Assembly (NCBI RefSeq): GCF_014199595.1
Contig: NZ_JACHNX010000003.1
Span: 62,001 to 126,000 of the forward strand
From: Sphingomonas yabuuchiae
GTDB taxonomy: Bacteria > Pseudomonadota > Alphaproteobacteria > Sphingomonadales > Sphingomonadaceae
DNA length: 64,000 bases
Direction: 5' to 3'
Shown here: piece after piece, positions 44,469-53,032 of the stretch
How positions within the stretch are numbered: the stretch's first letter is position 1
How the letters are laid out: each line of letters opens with the position of its first letter
Notes under the pieces: generated by a model
The model's database searches: none
Seen by the model: only the letters and a program-made list of their open reading frames with translations
Told to the model about the DNA's origin: nothing
Translations under genes and position numbers: made by a program

Positions 44469-45860
44469 ATGACCAACGGCAATTCCTGTTTTCTGGTGGG
44501 TATCGGCGGATCGGGGATGATGCCGCTGGCGATGATCCTGCGCGCGCGCGGCTGGACGGTGGCGGGCTCCGACCGGGGACTGGATCAGGGGCGCGTCGCC
44601 GCCAAGTTCGACGCGCTGCGCGCCGCCGAGATCGCGCTGTTCCCACAGGACGGATCGGGCGTGACCTCGGCCGACCAGCTCGTCATCGCCTCCGCCGCCG
44701 TCGAGGAGACGGTGCCCGACATCGTTGCCGCCAACCGGCTGGGCTGCGCCCGCGCCACCCGCGCGCAGATGCTCGCAAGCCTGTTCAACGAGAGCGCGCT
44801 GCCCATCGGCGTGGCGGGGACCAGCGGCAAGTCGACCGTCACCGGCATGATCGCCTTCATCCTGCACGAAACGGGGCGCGATCCGACCGCGATGAACGGC
44901 GCGGTGATGAAGGATTTCGTCTCGCCCGACAGCCCCTTTGCCAGCGCGCTGGTCGGCGGCGGCGAGGCGTTCGTCAGCGAGGTCGACGAAAGCGACGGCT
45001 CGATCGCACTCTATAATCCGGCCATCGCGGTGCTGAACAATGTCAGTCTGGACCATAAGTCGCTGGAGGAATTGCGCGACCTGTTCGGTGGGTTCGCGGC
45101 GCGCGCGCGCCATGTCGTGGCGAATGCGGGCGATGCCGAGACGGCGGCCTTGCTGGCCGACATCCCCAACCTGACCACCTTTGCGGTGGAGGGGGCGGCC
45201 GATCTGGTCGCCGAGGCGCTGAAGCCCGAACCCTTCGCGATTCAATTCGACCTGATCACCGGGGGGGCGGGCTATCATGTCCGGCTATCGGTGCCGGGCC
45301 GCCACAATGTCTCCAACGCGCTGGCCGCGATCGGCGCGAGCGTGGCGGCGGGCGTGCCGCTGATCGATGCGATCCGCGCGGTCGAGCGCTTCACAGGCCT
45401 GAAACGCCGGTTCGAGAAGGTCGGCGAGGCGAAGGGCGTTACCGTCATCGACGATTTCGGCCACAACCCCGACAAGATCGCCGCGACGCTCGACACGCTC
45501 CATGCCTTTCCCGGGCGGTTGCTGATCCTGTTCCAGCCGCACGGTTATGGCCCGCTCAAGGTCATGCGGACCGAACTGGTCGACAGCATCGCCGCGCGGA
45601 TGAAGCCCGACGACGTGCTGGCGATCCCCGACCCGGCCTATTTCGGCGGCACCGTCGCACGCGAGGTGACCAGCGCCGACATCGTCGCCGACCTGCGCGC
45701 GCATGGGCTGGATGCCCGCCACATCGCCGACCGTGCCGAGGCCGCGGCGATGCTCGTGGCCGAAGCGCAGGAAGGCGACCGTATCGTGGTGATGGGCGCG
45801 CGTGACGATACGCTCAGCCTGCTGGCGCAGGACATGGTGGAGCAGCTCGCAGCGACGTAA
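44469..45860 (+). CDS. mpl: Mur ligase, Mpl-type (UDP-MurNAc:tripeptide ligase)
   Basis: Cytoplasmic ligase of 463 residues that joins recovered murein tripeptide to UDP-MurNAc. The N-terminal nucleotide fold has FLVGIGGSGMMPLA. The central ATP site is IGVAGTSGKSTVTGMI. The Mpl/MurC-type substrate part has EVDESDGSI and LNNVSLDHKSLEEL, and the C-domain FEKVGEAKGVTVIDDFGHNPDKI. MurC is similar but would be expected in the dcw cluster; proximity to ldcA favours Mpl. Divergent from ldcA. Confidence 0.85.
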   Translation: MTNGNSCFLVGIGGSGMMPLAMILRARGWTVAGSDRGLDQGRVAAKFDALRAAEIALFPQDGSGVTSADQLVIASAAVEETVPDIVAANRLGCARATRAQMLASLFNESALPIGVAGTSGKSTVTGMIAFILHETGRDPTAMNGAVMKDFVSPDSPFASALVGGGEAFVSEVDESDGSIALYNPAIAVLNNVSLDHKSLEELRDLFGGFAARARHVVANAGDAETAALLADIPNLTTFAVEGAADLVAEALKPEPFAIQFDLITGGAGYHVRLSVPGRHNVSNALAAIGASVAAGVPLIDAIRAVERFTGLKRRFEKVGEAKGVTVIDDFGHNPDKIAATLDTLHAFPGRLLILFQPHGYGPLKVMRTELVDSIAARMKPDDVLAIPDPAYFGGTVAREVTSADIVADLRAHGLDARHIADRAEAAAMLVAEAQEGDRIVVMGARDDTLSLLAQDMVEQLAAT

Positions 45861-45896
45861 AGGACGCTTGACGTAAAGCAAACTTTCCATGTAAAG
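45855..45896. promoter_or_regulatory. Three direct CGTAAAG repeats before a membrane-protein/XRE pair
   Basis: ACGTAAAG at 45855-45862 (overlapping the mpl stop), ACGTAAAG at 45871-45878 and ATGTAAAG at 45889-45896, spaced 16 and 18 bases. TTGACG at 45868-45873 could be a -35 box. Regularly spaced repeats suggest a binding array, perhaps for the XRE-type regulator encoded downstream. Confidence 0.4.
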
Positions 45897-45924
45897 CCTC
45901 CTTCACATATGAGGGAGGTTCGTG

Positions 45925-46332
45925 ATGCGCCTGCAACCGGAAATGAAGCGATATACCCGCCGCCTGCTGGTGACGATGACGCTCTATGCCATCGCACTGA
46001 TCGGCGCGAATATGTGGTTTCGTCATGCGCCGCCGTCAGGTCCGCTGGCCTATCTGGTCGCCATCCTGCCCGCGCTGCCGATCATGGGCGTCTTCGTCGT
46101 GATCGGCCGGTTGCTGGTGGAGATGCGCGACGAATATGTGCGGATGCTTCTCGTGCGACAGTCGCTCATCGCAACCGGCTTTGCCCTGTCCGTTTCGACG
46201 GCATGGGGGTTTCTGGAGGGCTTCGGTCTTGTGGAGCACACCCAGGGCTATTGGACGACCGTCCTGTGGTTCGGCGGCCTGGGACTGGGCGGTTGCTTCA
46301 ACGCCCTGACCGAATGGCGCACGCGGGCGTGA
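45925..46332 (+). CDS. Small polytopic membrane protein
   Basis: 135 residues with four hydrophobic helices (LLVTMTLYAIALIGANMWF, LAYLVAILPALPIMGVFVVI, LIATGFALSVSTAWGFLEGF and the last around VLWFGGLGLGGCFNAL). Function is not recognised. A cytoplasmic RDEYVRMLLVR stretch sits between helices 2 and 3, a pattern shared by membrane proteins paired with small XRE regulators. GGGAGG lies six bases before the ATG. The stop overlaps the regulator's GTG as GTGA. Confidence 0.8.
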   Translation: MRLQPEMKRYTRRLLVTMTLYAIALIGANMWFRHAPPSGPLAYLVAILPALPIMGVFVVIGRLLVEMRDEYVRMLLVRQSLIATGFALSVSTAWGFLEGFGLVEHTQGYWTTVLWFGGLGLGGCFNALTEWRTRA

Positions 46333-46529
46333 ACAACCACCTGCGCACCCTGCGGGCCGAACGCGGCTGGAGCCAGCAGGACCTGGCCCAGTTGTTGGAG
46401 GTCAGCCGCCAGAGCGTCAACGCGATCGAAACGGGGCGCTACGATCCCTCGCTCCCCCTCGCCTTCAAGATCGCCGAGCTGTTCGGCTGCGCGATCGAGG
46501 ACATTTTCGTCAGCCCGTCCAAAGGCTGA
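46329..46529 (+). CDS. Small XRE-family transcriptional regulator (YozG-like)
   Basis: 66 residues, essentially one helix-turn-helix: LRTLRAERGWSQQDLAQLLE, then VSRQSVNAIETGRYDPSLPL and AFKIAELFGCAIEDIF. This is the compact Cro/CI-type class that regulates its own operon. GTG start in a GTGA overlap with the membrane-protein gene, so the two are translated together. The upstream CGTAAAG repeats are a plausible target. Confidence 0.9.
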   Translation: MNNHLRTLRAERGWSQQDLAQLLEVSRQSVNAIETGRYDPSLPLAFKIAELFGCAIEDIFVSPSKG

Positions 46530-46590
46530 TTTGGCCTATTCCCATCGCCATGATAGGATCGCCGCCAACGGCCATAGGAGAACGCCCGTC

Positions 46591-46845
46591 ATGTTCCGTC
46601 GCCTGTTCACCGAACATCCCGAAAGCGTCGGCGAAAGCTATGTCGAGCATTTCGGCGTCGCGGCACGGTTCGGGGGGATCATGATCCTGGGCGGGCTGGG
46701 CGCGATCGTCCATGCGGTGGTGCCAGGGCTGTGCACCACGACGGGCAGCGACACGGTCGCCCGGCTCCATGCCGAGATGGTCGCCAAGCGGCGCAAGAAA
46801 CAGGCCGCGCAGACGCAGATGAAGAGCGTGGAATATGTGATCTGA
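46591..46845 (+). CDS. DUF6356-like small membrane-associated protein
   Basis: 84 residues. N-terminal FTEHPESVGESYVEHFGVAA, a hydrophobic helix (GGIMILGGLGAIVHAVVPGL) and a basic C-terminal tail (VAKRRKKQAAQ) match an uncharacterised family typical of alphaproteobacteria. GGAG lies ten bases before the ATG. Function unknown. Confidence 0.8.
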   Translation: MFRRLFTEHPESVGESYVEHFGVAARFGGIMILGGLGAIVHAVVPGLCTTTGSDTVARLHAEMVAKRRKKQAAQTQMKSVEYVI

Positions 46846-46854
46846 GGGGGTCTT

Positions 46855-46916
46855 GCCCCTCCACCACTCGCTGACGCGAGCGGTCCCCCTCCCCAAGCGA
46901 GCTTGGGGAGGAATGC
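46855..46916. repeat. Half copy of the GC-rich palindromic element
   Basis: GCCCCTCCACCACTCGCTGACG, then CTCCCCAAGCGAGCTTGGGGAG. It corresponds to the right half of the elements at 9434-9553 and 20718-20855. The left half is missing. Confidence 0.65.
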
Positions 46917-46961
46917 GGTGGTTCAAGCCGCTTGCCGTTGATACCAGCCAAGCCTAGTTTG

Positions 46962-47105
46962 ACTCGGCGTCGCGCGTGACACGGTGAATCTGGCTGCCGT
47001 AGGACCGAAGACTTTCGGGATCGCTTGCGAGGGACTGGCAGTCCTCGCCGCGCGGCGCACTCCCCCCCTCCGTTCAGCTTGGGCATAGTCGAAGGCCACG
47101 CCACG
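46962..47105. repeat. Dispersed repeat of about 140 bases (copy A)
   Basis: Begins CGTCGCGCGTGACACGGTGA, continues through a CCGTAGGAC block and ends near AGTCGAAGGCCACGCC. It is clearly related to 52893-53032 in the same orientation, with substitutions and small gaps. The following sequence to 47172 contains TTGGCCTTCGACTTCGCTC plus CAGGCTGAACGGAGGG, the inverse of the end of the repeat. No gene is visible in the gap 46846-47228. Confidence 0.7.
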
Positions 47106-47228
47106 GCCTCTCCAGGCATTCCTATGAGAAGGTCATGCCTTGGCCTTCGACTTCGCTCAGGCTGAACGGAGGGCGGGACATTGCGCCGTCGGGTTTCCAA
47201 TCCCTCCCCCGGCCCCTAAATCCCGGTC

Positions 47229-47957
47229 ATGACCGACACGCCCACACCCCGCCCCAAGCTCGCCCATCACTGGACGCCGGGGACCGGCCCCGCGATCGTC
47301 TTCCTGCCCGGCTATGCCTCGGACATGCAGGGGTCGAAGGCGCTGGCGCTGGAGGCATGGGCCCAGGCGAACGGCCGGGCCTTCCTGCGCTTCGACTATG
47401 GCGGCTGCGGCGAGTCGGAGGGCGCGTTCGAGGATCAGGCGCTGGCCGACTGGCGGGACGATGTGGTCGCGATGCTCGACGATGTGGTGAAGGGACCCGC
47501 CATATTGGTCGGATCGTCGATGGGCGGCTGGCTGATGCTGCTCGCCGCCAAGGCACGCCCCGAACGGGTCCAGGCGCTGGTCGGCATCGCGCCCGCGCCC
47601 GACTTCACCGACTGGGGCTTTTCCGAGGAGGAGAAGATGACGATCCTCCAGACCGGGCGGCTGGAGCGGCCCAATCCTTATGGCCCCGCCCCGACCATCT
47701 ATACCCGCCGTTTCTGGTCGTCGGGCGAGGCCAATCGCCTCACCTTCGGCTCCATCGCATTCGACGGGCCGGTCCGCCTGCTTCAGGGCATGGCCGACCC
47801 CGATGTGCCCTGGCAGCGGACTACCCATCTGGCGCAGCTGTTCCGTTCAGCCGATGTGCAGACTGTCTTGATCAAGGACGGGGACCACCGGCTGTCGCGC
47901 GATGCCGATATCGCGCTGCTGATCCGGGCCGTCGAGGACGTGTTGCACCGCCTATGA
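47229..47957 (+). CDS. Alpha/beta hydrolase
   Basis: 242 residues. Oxyanion region FLPGYASDMQGSKALAL, nucleophile elbow GSSMGG with Ser, acid in QGMADPDVPW, and His in KDGDHRLSRD form the expected triad. The overall shape resembles ABHD10-like thioesterase/esterases. Stop overlaps the next gene's ATG as ATGA. Confidence 0.87.
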   Translation: MTDTPTPRPKLAHHWTPGTGPAIVFLPGYASDMQGSKALALEAWAQANGRAFLRFDYGGCGESEGAFEDQALADWRDDVVAMLDDVVKGPAILVGSSMGGWLMLLAAKARPERVQALVGIAPAPDFTDWGFSEEEKMTILQTGRLERPNPYGPAPTIYTRRFWSSGEANRLTFGSIAFDGPVRLLQGMADPDVPWQRTTHLAQLFRSADVQTVLIKDGDHRLSRDADIALLIRAVEDVLHRL

Positions 47958-48718
47958 TCCTGCTCTCCCTGGCGCTCGCCGCCGCCGTCCAGTCCGCCCC
48001 CGCCAAGACGCCGCCCCTACCCACCGACCCGCGCGAGGCGCGCTATCAGCGCTGCGTGACGCTTGCCGACACCAATCCCGCGGCGGCCAAGGTCGAGGCG
48101 GGCAAATGGCGCCTGGCGGGCGGCGACTATTTTGCGCAGCAATGCCTGGGCCTCGCCTTTGCGGCCGAACGCAGCTGGAGCGCCGCCGCCAGCGCCTTCG
48201 AACAGGCCGCCCGCGCCGCCGAGACCGCGCATGACGTGCGTGCCGCCAATTACTGGGCACAGGCGGGCAATGCCTTTCTGGCCGCCGGAGACGCCACCCA
48301 TGCCCGCGCCGCGCTGGATGCCGCGCTGGCGGCAGGCGAGTTGAGCGGCTTCGCGCTGGGCGAGGCGCAGCTCGACCGTGCGCGGGCCTCGGTCGCGGGC
48401 GGCCAGATGGCCGCCGCGCGTATCGATCTGGATGCGGCGCTGACCAACGCGCCTGCCGATCCGCTCGCCTGGCTGCTCTCGGCGACGCTGGCGCGGCGGA
48501 TGAAGGACCTGCCCCGCGCGCAGAAGGACATCGCCCAGGCGCTGGCCCGCTCCGCCGACGATCCCAGCGTCCAGCTGGAGGCGGGCAACATCGCCGCCGT
48601 CGCGGGCGACGAGGCGGGCGCCCGCAAGGCGTGGAGCGAAGCCGCCCGCCTCGCCCCGCCCGACAGCCCGATCCGCGCCGAGACGGCCAAGGCGCTCTCG
48701 CAATTCCCGTCCCGCTAA
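47954..48718 (+). CDS. Secreted tetratricopeptide-repeat protein
   Basis: 254 residues. A short signal sequence (MILLSLALAAAVQSAP) is followed by helical repeats rich in Ala with TPR periodicity (AASAFEQAARAAETAHDVRA, ATHARAALDAALAAGELSGF, DDPSVQLEAGNIAAVAGDEA). It is likely a periplasmic protein-protein interaction module. Translationally coupled to the hydrolase upstream. Confidence 0.82.
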   Translation: MILLSLALAAAVQSAPAKTPPLPTDPREARYQRCVTLADTNPAAAKVEAGKWRLAGGDYFAQQCLGLAFAAERSWSAAASAFEQAARAAETAHDVRAANYWAQAGNAFLAAGDATHARAALDAALAAGELSGFALGEAQLDRARASVAGGQMAAARIDLDAALTNAPADPLAWLLSATLARRMKDLPRAQKDIAQALARSADDPSVQLEAGNIAAVAGDEAGARKAWSEAARLAPPDSPIRAETAKALSQFPSR

Positions 48719-48808
48719 TCCCTTATCGCACGTAAAGGTCATGCTTTCCCGTTCGGGATAGCATGACTGTCCCGCCCGAGCGGCCCCGTTGAACAGGCAG
48801 AACCACCG

Positions 48809-49225
48809 ATGCGCTATCTCCACACCATGATCCGCGTCAGCGACCTGGACGCCAGCATCCGCTTTTTCGAGCTGCTGGGCCTGAAGGAAGTCCGCCGCGT
48901 GGACAATGAACGCGGCCGTTTCTCGCTGATCTTCTTGGCCGCGCCGGGCGACGAAGGCCGGGCCGAGGTCGAGCTGACCCACAATTGGGATCCCGAAATC
49001 TACACCGGCGGTCGCAATTTCGGGCATCTCGCCTACCGCGTCGACGATATATACGCGACGTGCCAGCGGCTGATGGATGCCGGGATCATCATCAACCGCC
49101 CCCCGCGCGACGGGCATATGGCCTTCGTCAAGACGCCCGACGGCATCTCGATCGAACTATTGCAGGACGGTGCGCTGCCGCCGACCGAACCCTGGGTCTC
49201 GATGCCCAATGTCGGAAGCTGGTAA
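48809..49225 (+). CDS. Lactoylglutathione lyase-like VOC protein (glyoxalase I)
   Basis: 138 residues. Metal-ligand positions of glyoxalase I are present: His5 in MRYLHTMIRV, Glu in AEVELTHNW, His in NFGHLAYRV and Glu in ISIELLQ. Converts the methylglyoxal-glutathione hemithioacetal to S-lactoylglutathione. The glyoxalase II gene follows after ten bases, making a complete detoxification pair. Confidence 0.9.
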   Translation: MRYLHTMIRVSDLDASIRFFELLGLKEVRRVDNERGRFSLIFLAAPGDEGRAEVELTHNWDPEIYTGGRNFGHLAYRVDDIYATCQRLMDAGIIINRPPRDGHMAFVKTPDGISIELLQDGALPPTEPWVSMPNVGSW

Positions 49226-49235
49226 GAGGCTTTCG

Positions 49236-49952
49236 ATGGAAATCGTTCGAGTCCCCGTCCTCTCCGACAATTATGCCTGGCTGATCCATGACGCCGGGCA
49301 GACCGTCGCGCTCGACCCCGGCGAGGCCGCGCCCGTCGCGGCGGCGGCGGCCGCGCGCGGCTGGACGATCGATCAGGTCTGGCTGACCCATTGGCATCCC
49401 GATCATGTCGGCGGCGCTGCCGCGTTGAAGGCGCAAGGGGCCCGCGTCGCGGGTCCGGCGGCGGAGGCGGCGAAGATCGACGGGCTCGACACGCTGCTGG
49501 ACGAAGGCGACACCATCGCGGTCGGTGATGCGGTGGCGACCATCTGGTCGGTGCCGGGCCATACGGCGGGCCATATCGCCTTTCATATCGCCGACCGGGC
49601 GACGATCTTCACCGGCGACACGCTGTTCGCCATGGGATGCGGGCGGCTGTTCGAGGGAACGGCGGCGCAGATGCACGCCAATATGCGCCGGTTCGCAGGG
49701 CTGCCGGGCGACACGCGGGTCTATTGCGGCCACGAATACACCCTGTCCAATGCCCGCTTCGCCGCCGCCGTGGAGCCCGACAATGAGGCCATCGCCGAGC
49801 GGCTGGCCGATGTCGTCGCGATGCGCGAACAGGGCGAGCCGACCATTCCGACGACCATCGCGCTGGAGCGGGCGACCAACCCCTTCCTTCGCTCGGTCGA
49901 CGCGGACGAACTGGCGCAGCGCCGTGCAGCCAAGGACGCGTTCAAGGGTTAA
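49236..49952 (+). CDS. gloB: Hydroxyacylglutathione hydrolase (glyoxalase II)
   Basis: Metallo-beta-lactamase fold enzyme of 238 residues that hydrolyses S-lactoylglutathione. Metal motif THWHPDHVGG, further ligands in PGHTAGHIAF and FTGDTLFAMGCGRLFEG, and YCGHEYTLSN. The C-terminal HAGH domain has NPFLRS. GAGG precedes the ATG. It forms an operon with the upstream glyoxalase I-like gene. Confidence 0.94.
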   Translation: MEIVRVPVLSDNYAWLIHDAGQTVALDPGEAAPVAAAAAARGWTIDQVWLTHWHPDHVGGAAALKAQGARVAGPAAEAAKIDGLDTLLDEGDTIAVGDAVATIWSVPGHTAGHIAFHIADRATIFTGDTLFAMGCGRLFEGTAAQMHANMRRFAGLPGDTRVYCGHEYTLSNARFAAAVEPDNEAIAERLADVVAMREQGEPTIPTTIALERATNPFLRSVDADELAQRRAAKDAFKG

Positions 49953-49986
49953 GCCTTTGCTACAGGGGCGTTTAGACGGAGACGGA

Positions 49987-50415
49987 ATGATGCGTATCGT
50001 GACGTTGTTACCTGTTCTGATCCCCATGGCGGGCTTGAGCGCCTGTACGCTCACCCCGGCGCAAAAGGCACAGGTTGAGCAGCGCGTCCAGACCGAGCGT
50101 GCCGATCTCGACAAGGCGCTACGCGGCCTGACGCCGGGCGCGCCGACCCAGTGCATCAGCCAGTACCGGACGCAGCAGGTCCGGTCGTATGGCCCGACCA
50201 TCGTCTATACCGTGTCGCCGCGCCTGAAATATGTCAGCCGGACGGCGGGCGGGTGCAGCGATGTCGGCGGGTCGGGCAACAACATCTTCGTGACCCGGAC
50301 GACCACGGGCCAGCTCTGTTCGGGCGACATTGCGCAGACGGTCGACCGCACCTCCGGCTTCTTTACCGGCAGTTGCAGCTTCGACGAATTCGTCCCCTAT
50401 CGGAAGCAGGGCTGA
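49987..50415 (+). CDS. Lipoprotein with conserved C-x-FDxFVPY tail (paralogue 1)
   Basis: 142 residues, not assigned to a family. Signal peptide with lipobox (GLSAC), then a helix rich in Gln/Arg and a domain with four Cys (TQCISQ, GGCSDV, QLCSGD, GSCSFDEFVPY). The end CSFDEFVPY matches the end of the next gene's product (CFFDGFVPY), and the spacing of the Cys also agrees, so they are paralogues. GGAG lies five bases before tandem ATGs. Stop and next ATG overlap as TGATG. Confidence 0.78.
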   Translation: MMRIVTLLPVLIPMAGLSACTLTPAQKAQVEQRVQTERADLDKALRGLTPGAPTQCISQYRTQQVRSYGPTIVYTVSPRLKYVSRTAGGCSDVGGSGNNIFVTRTTTGQLCSGDIAQTVDRTSGFFTGSCSFDEFVPYRKQG

Positions 50416-50783
50416 TGCGCGGCAAGGCCACCATCGCCGCCGCGCTGGGCCTGACCCTGACCCTGTCGGCGGCCAAGTCCGACCCCTTTGCGGGACGTGT
50501 CGCGGGGCCGCCGGCGCAATGCGTCGACACCAGCACGACCATGTCGGGGCCGGTCATCGCCGACAAGGACGTGATCTTCATCAATGCAGGGCGTCGCGTC
50601 TGGCGGGCCAAGGTCCGCGGCCAGTGCTTTGGTATTCAGCCGTTCAACACGCTGCTGATCGATCGCTGGGGATCGCAGGTCTGTCGGAACGACCGATTCC
50701 GGGTGTTGCAGCAGGGGCTTTCCATCCCGTCGGCATGGTGTTTCTTCGACGGGTTCGTGCCGTATGATAGGGTGAAGAAATAA
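50415..50783 (+). CDS. Secreted protein with conserved C-x-FDxFVPY tail (paralogue 2)
   Basis: 122 residues. Signal-like N-terminus (MRGKATIAAALGLTLTLSAA) followed by four Cys (AQCVDT, GQCFGI, QVCRNDRF, AWCFFDGFVPY) in the same order as in the product of the preceding gene. Probably disulfide-bonded in the periplasm. Function unknown. Coupled to the upstream paralogue by TGATG; a palindromic repeat follows the stop. Confidence 0.75.
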   Translation: MRGKATIAAALGLTLTLSAAKSDPFAGRVAGPPAQCVDTSTTMSGPVIADKDVIFINAGRRVWRAKVRGQCFGIQPFNTLLIDRWGSQVCRNDRFRVLQQGLSIPSAWCFFDGFVPYDRVKK

Positions 50784-50802
50784 GCGTTTTTGCTTGCGGC
50801 CT

Positions 50803-50922
50803 GCCCTCCCCCATCCCCTCCCGCTTGCGGGAGGGGAGCGGCAAGACCAAATGTTGCGACTCAACGCATACGCCACGGCCTGGGCACGCCCCTCCCGCAG
50901 GCGGGAGGGGATGGGGGAGGGT
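50803..50922. repeat. GC-rich inverted repeat, second family (copy A)
   Basis: CCCTCCCCCATCCCCTCCCG at the left and CGGGAGGGGATGGGGGAGGG at the right, each next to a short CCCGCTTGCGGG or CCCGCAGGCGGG palindrome. It is followed by GTGTCTCACCGAGC. The element at 61673-61776 has the same parts. It lies between convergent transcripts. Confidence 0.85.
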
Positions 50923-50951
50923 TTCAGTGTCTCACCGAGCCCCCACCCGGA

Positions 50952-52247
50952 TCACAGAACGAACCGGCTCAGATCCGTATTCCGCGCCACCGCCGACAGC
51001 TGCTTGTCGACATAGGCCGCATCCACGGTCAGCGTCGAACCCTGACGATCCTCCGCCTCGAAGCTGATCTCCTCCAACAGCTTCTCCATAACCGTCTGAA
51101 GCCGCCGCGCGCCGATATTCTCGACCTGGCCGTTCACTTCCGCCGCTATCCGCGCGATCGCGGCGATGCCGTCCTCGGTGAAGGAAATCTCGACGCCCTC
51201 GGTGCCGATCAGCGCCTTGTACTGGGCGGGCAGCGACGCCTTGGTATCCGACAGGATCGCGACGAAGTCGCTCTCCGTCAGCGCCTTCAGCTCGACCCGG
51301 ATCGGCAAACGGCCCTGCAATTCGGGCAGCAGGTCGGATGGCTTGGCGACGTGGAAGGCGCCGGACGCGATGAAGAGGATATGGTCCGTCTTCATCGGGC
51401 CATATTTGGTCGCGACCGTCGTGCCCTCGATCAGCGGCAGCAGGTCGCGCTGCACGCCCTCACGGCTGACCGAACCGCCGCGCACGTCCGAAACCGCGAT
51501 CTTGTCGATCTCGTCGAGGAAGACGATCCCGTTCGCCTCGGCATCGGCCAGCGCGGCGCGGCTGACCTCGTCCTGGTCGAGGCGCTTGTCGGCCTCTTCC
51601 TCGACCAGCTTGGTCCAGGCGGCCGAGACGGTCAGCTTGCGGCGCTTGAGCGGCTGGCCGCCGAACGCCTTGCCCATCATTTCCGACAGGTTGATCATCT
51701 GCGGCGCGGCACCGGGGATTTCGAACGGCGCGGCCTGCGCCTGCTCCAGTTCGATCTCGATTTCGGTCTGGTCGAGATGGCCGTCGCGGAAACGCTGACG
51801 AAAGGCCTCGCGCGTCGCCTGGCTGGAGTCCTTGCCGACCAGCGCATCGAGCAGGCGGTTCATCGCCGCCTCTTCCGCCTTGTCCTTCACCGCGACGCGG
51901 CGGCGTTCCTTTTCGAGCCGGATCGCTTCCTCGACCAGGTCGCGTGCGATCTGCTCGACATCCCGGCCGACATAGCCGACCTCGGTGAACTTGGTCGCCT
52001 CGACCTTCACGAAGGGCGCGTCGGCCAGCTTGGCGAGACGGCGGCTGATCTCGGTCTTGCCGCAGCCCGTCGGGCCGATCATCAGGATGTTCTTGGGCGT
52101 CACCTCGTCGCGCAGGTCGGCGCCGAGGCGCTGGCGACGCCAGCGGTTGCGCATGGCGACGGCGACGGCGCGCTTGGCGTCGGCCTGGCCGATGATATGC
52201 GCATCGAGCGCGGCGACGATCGCCTTAGGGGTCAGCTGGTCGTTCAT
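50952..52247 (-). CDS. hslU: ATP-dependent protease ATPase subunit HslU
   Basis: AAA+ unfoldase of 431 residues that feeds proteins to HslV. Walker [10 protein letters not shown], the [10 protein letters not shown] pore loop, I-domain insertion (about 110-230), Walker [10 protein letters not shown], sensor arginines and C-terminal TDLSRFVL, the tail that inserts into HslV. The ATG is where family similarity begins. 13 bases after hslV. Confidence 0.96.
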   Translation of the reverse strand: MNDQLTPKAIVAALDAHIIGQADAKRAVAVAMRNRWRRQRLGADLRDEVTPKNILMIGPTGCGKTEISRRLAKLADAPFVKVEATKFTEVGYVGRDVEQIARDLVEEAIRLEKERRRVAVKDKAEEAAMNRLLDALVGKDSSQATREAFRQRFRDGHLDQTEIEIELEQAQAAPFEIPGAAPQMINLSEMMGKAFGGQPLKRRKLTVSAAWTKLVEEEADKRLDQDEVSRAALADAEANGIVFLDEIDKIAVSDVRGGSVSREGVQRDLLPLIEGTTVATKYGPMKTDHILFIASGAFHVAKPSDLLPELQGRLPIRVELKALTESDFVAILSDTKASLPAQYKALIGTEGVEISFTEDGIAAIARIAAEVNGQVENIGARRLQTVMEKLLEEISFEAEDRQGSTLTVDAAYVDKQLSAVARNTDLSRFVL

Positions 52248-52260
52248 GGGAGCTTTCGGA

Positions 52261-52824
52261 TTAGTTCGCGCCGTCGATGGCTTCGAGCGTGACGCGGTCA
52301 TTGGTGTAGACGCAGACATCGGCGGCGATCGCCATCGCCTTGCGCGCGATCGTCTCGGCATCCTGTTCATAGTCGACGAGCGCACGGGCCGCCGCGAGCG
52401 CGTAATTGCCGCCCGATCCGATCGCGCAGATGCCGTTCTCCGGCTCCAGCACGTCGCCATTGCCGGTCAGGATCAGCGTCACGTCCTTGTCGGCGACGAT
52501 CATCATCGCCTCCAGGTTGCGGAGGAACTTGTCGGTCCGCCAGTCCTTGGCCAGCTCGACCGCCGCGCGCAGCAACTGGCCGTTATGCCGCTCCAGCTTG
52601 GCCTCCAGCCGCTCGAACAGGGTGAAGGCATCCGCCGTCGCGCCCGCAAAGCCGCCGATGACCGAGCCATCGCCCAGCCGCCGGACCTTGCGCGCATTGG
52701 GCTTCATGACCGTCTGGCCCATCGAAACCTGACCGTCCCCGGCCACCACCACCCGGCCGCCACGGCGCACCGAGCAAATCGTCGTGCCATGCCAGGTGGG
52801 CATGGCGTGTTCATTCCCGCTCAT
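52261..52824 (-). CDS. hslV: ATP-dependent protease subunit HslV
   Basis: Proteasome-like peptidase of about 187 residues. The catalytic Thr is exposed by processing within [27 protein letters not shown] and [13 protein letters not shown] are family blocks. Two in-frame ATGs give [13 protein letters not shown] or MPTWHG; I used the longer, as sphingomonad proteins often carry such an extension. No strong ribosome site is seen. Operon with hslU; often heat-induced. Confidence 0.94.
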   Translation of the reverse strand: MSGNEHAMPTWHGTTICSVRRGGRVVVAGDGQVSMGQTVMKPNARKVRRLGDGSVIGGFAGATADAFTLFERLEAKLERHNGQLLRAAVELAKDWRTDKFLRNLEAMMIVADKDVTLILTGNGDVLEPENGICAIGSGGNYALAAARALVDYEQDAETIARKAMAIAADVCVYTNDRVTLEAIDGAN

Positions 52825-52892
52825 GCGCGGCGATATGGAGTCGGGTGGGCGCGGGTTCAATATTGCCCGGCGTGTCATGCTAAGCTAACCCG

Positions 52893-53032
52893 TGAACCGC
52901 GTCGCGCGTGACACGGTGAATCTGCCAACCGTAGGACGGGGAAACCCGGATCGCGTTGTGGGGGCCAGCAGTTCCCACCGCCCGACGCACTCATCCCCGT
53001 TTCGCCTGAATTAGGTCGAAGGCCATGCCCTT
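52893..53032. repeat. Dispersed repeat of about 140 bases (copy B)
   Basis: Begins CGTGAACCGCGTCGCGCGTG and ends TAGGTCGAAGGCCATGCC. It aligns with 46962-47105 over most of its length, including the CGCGTGACACGGTGAATCTG block. No gene is present between 52825 and 53261. Confidence 0.7.

Noticed and set aside
45868..45896. Sigma-70 promoter built on TTGACG
   Set aside because: At 17-base spacing the -10 position reads GTAAAG, a poor match; kept only as part of the repeat array.
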